Positions 30,917 through 31,875 of a stretch of 31,875 nt of DNA are shown here, one piece after another. Within the stretch, counting starts at the first letter, position 1. Every line of letters starts with the position of its first letter. The notes beneath the pieces were generated by a model. That model made no database searches and was not told the DNA's origin. It saw only the letters and a program-made list of their open reading frames with translations. Made by a program: the position numbers and the translations under genes. Origin of the DNA: JANXVY01 sp034408685. Its GTDB lineage: Bacteria > Pseudomonadota > Alphaproteobacteria > Rhizobiales > Hyphomicrobiaceae. The stretch lies in NCBI GenBank assembly GCA_034408685.1, contig JAWXCP010000132.1, positions 1 through 31,875 on the forward strand, in the 5' to 3' direction.

Positions 30917-31270
30917 ATGCCGAATTCGGTTCTACGTCGTGCAATTTTACGTCGTGCAGTCCTTTCCGCGTCGGCGGCACTCGGGCTAGTGATGTCATTG
31001 GCAGGTGGCCTTGAAGCGCGCGGGCTCGGTGAAGCTGGCGAACTGGAGGCGGCACGGGCCAACGCGCGCGCGGGAGGGCCAACCAGTGAGCGCGATAAGG
31101 ATCTGCTGACGCGCTATGGTTGTCTCAGTGGCACACGGAGCAGCTTCTGCCGCCGTCTCGACGGCCCGGCGGCCGATAGCCGGATCGTCGAGGGTACGCA
31201 AACCGACCGCAAGCCCTCTGCCGTGCTGTCACGGTCTTACAAAAATACGTCAAAGCGAAATAGTAATTGA
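30917..31270 (+). CDS. Small exported protein of unknown function
   Basis: A 117-residue protein I do not recognise. The ATG at 30917 has GGAGAGG seven bases upstream. The N-terminus is a strongly basic signal-type segment with an imperfect duplication (RRAIL, RRAVL; 15-bp DNA period), then a hydrophobic stretch (SASAALGLVMSLAGG) ending near LEARG. The middle (GELEAARANARAGG) is helical. It is followed by LLTRYGCLSGTRSSFCRRLDG, whose two cysteines could form a disulfide after export. The C-terminal ~35 residues are polar and basic. It stands alone between crtI and the last gene, behind repeat-rich leader DNA. Confidence 0.6.
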   Translation: MPNSVLRRAILRRAVLSASAALGLVMSLAGGLEARGLGEAGELEAARANARAGGPTSERDKDLLTRYGCLSGTRSSFCRRLDGPAADSRIVEGTQTDRKPSAVLSRSYKNTSKRNSN

Positions 31271-31373
31271 CCACGCCGAACGGTCCAACGGTGGCTGGCG
31301 GATGCCATGGCCGGTCCGATCCGAAGCGCTATGCCGTCTTGACGGTCTGATCTGAGGGCGCCATCTGCCGCTC

Positions 31374-31875
31374 ATGCTCGTTGCCCTGCCGCCGCTGACG
31401 TTGTCGATCATCTTCGCGCTCGCGTTTTCGGTGGCGATGATGGTGGTCGCGCTGACGTTGTTCTTCACCCATGACCGTAACCAAGAGGATCTCGAGGCTT
31501 CGGTCGACTATTCGTTTTCAGGCGAAACCATCCGGCGCGCGCTGAACTATTACCGCGTTCTGGGTGCCGCGATGTTGGCCGCCTACGTGCTTTTCGTCTT
31601 TTCCTGCCTGCATCTGCAGTGGGAGGGCTACCAAATTTTCGCGCGCGACGGGAAGCCGACCTGGGCGGGGCCGTTCCAAGTGCTGCTGTTTGGCCTCGAC
31701 CTCGTTCTGCGCGGCGGCTTTTTCGATTTCATGCAGCACTTCGATCTGCACGTCTCGCAGATCTGGATGAACCGTCAGACGACCTGGTTCGTCTGGTATT
31801 CGTTCGTGTTCCGCATGTTTTTCGCGCTGACACTTTTGCGCATGCTAATCTCGTTCTTCTGGATCTATTCCAAGA
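31374..31875 (+). CDS. Unidentified polytopic membrane protein (partial, 3' end beyond window)
   Basis: The frame opens at the ATG at 31374 (an in-frame TGA lies 21 bases upstream) and stays open for ~167 codons to the edge. It starts with a hydrophobic helix (LTLSIIFALAFSVAMMVVAL), then a charged stretch HDRNQEDLEASVDYSF. A second helix follows (LGAAMLAAYVLFVFSCLHLQ), then a segment QVLLFGLDLVLRGGFFDFMQ and a third helix near SFVFRMFFALTLLRMLISFF. Amino-acid use is normal for a real membrane protein. No family is recognised, and no strong ribosome site precedes the ATG. Confidence 0.65.
   Translation, partial: MLVALPPLTLSIIFALAFSVAMMVVALTLFFTHDRNQEDLEASVDYSFSGETIRRALNYYRVLGAAMLAAYVLFVFSCLHLQWEGYQIFARDGKPTWAGPFQVLLFGLDLVLRGGFFDFMQHFDLHVSQIWMNRQTTWFVWYSFVFRMFFALTLLRMLISFFWIYSK

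Overview
The window looks like chromosomal DNA of a high-GC alphaproteobacterium. The pointers are a CcrM-type GANTC methyltransferase whose upstream region holds a perfect CtrA-type TTAA-N7-TTAAC box, a pgsA-moaD-moaE operon, and carotenoid genes of the CrtW/CrtI type with a type 2 isopentenyl-diphosphate isomerase. I found no rRNA, tRNA, CRISPR array, prophage or transposase gene. Species cannot be fixed from the sequence.

Region 1 (1-13021) is a type II secretion (T2SS) locus. On the minus strand gspE-F-G-H-I-J-K run as one tightly overlapping operon, with gspK cut by the window edge. Divergently, on the plus strand, come a secreted DUF1800 protein with N-terminal beta-repeats and a Tat-signal DUF1501 protein, then gspL, gspM and a gspC-like gene. 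The two exported proteins therefore sit inside the secretion machine's own locus and are its obvious candidate cargo. No gspD secretin is visible. gspJ carries one in-frame amber codon. gspK, gspG and gspF carry short in-frame tandem repeats near their N-termini.

Region 2 (13036-17662, minus strand) holds a PilZ protein, a four-helix membrane protein joined by ATGA overlaps to ruvA and ruvC (no ruvB follows), a DCC-family thiol protein, a PRC-barrel secreted protein, and ccrM.

Region 3 (17894-22103, plus strand) holds pgsA-moaD-moaE, an AMIN/Amidase_3 cell-wall amidase, and a protein made of three fused YbjQ-like domains. On the minus strand follow a stand-alone RibD_C-type reductase and a cytochrome b561, separated by a terminator-like hairpin.

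Region 4 (23525-31875) begins with a 605-bp gene-free divergent region containing a 14-bp perfect palindrome, a hairpin and a 13-bp triplication. It continues with a large YfhO-like membrane protein, crtW (minus), idi type 2 and crtI (plus), a 77-bp near-perfect hairpin element, a possible pseudoknot leader, a small secreted protein of unknown function, and the 5' part of an unidentified membrane protein running off the right edge.
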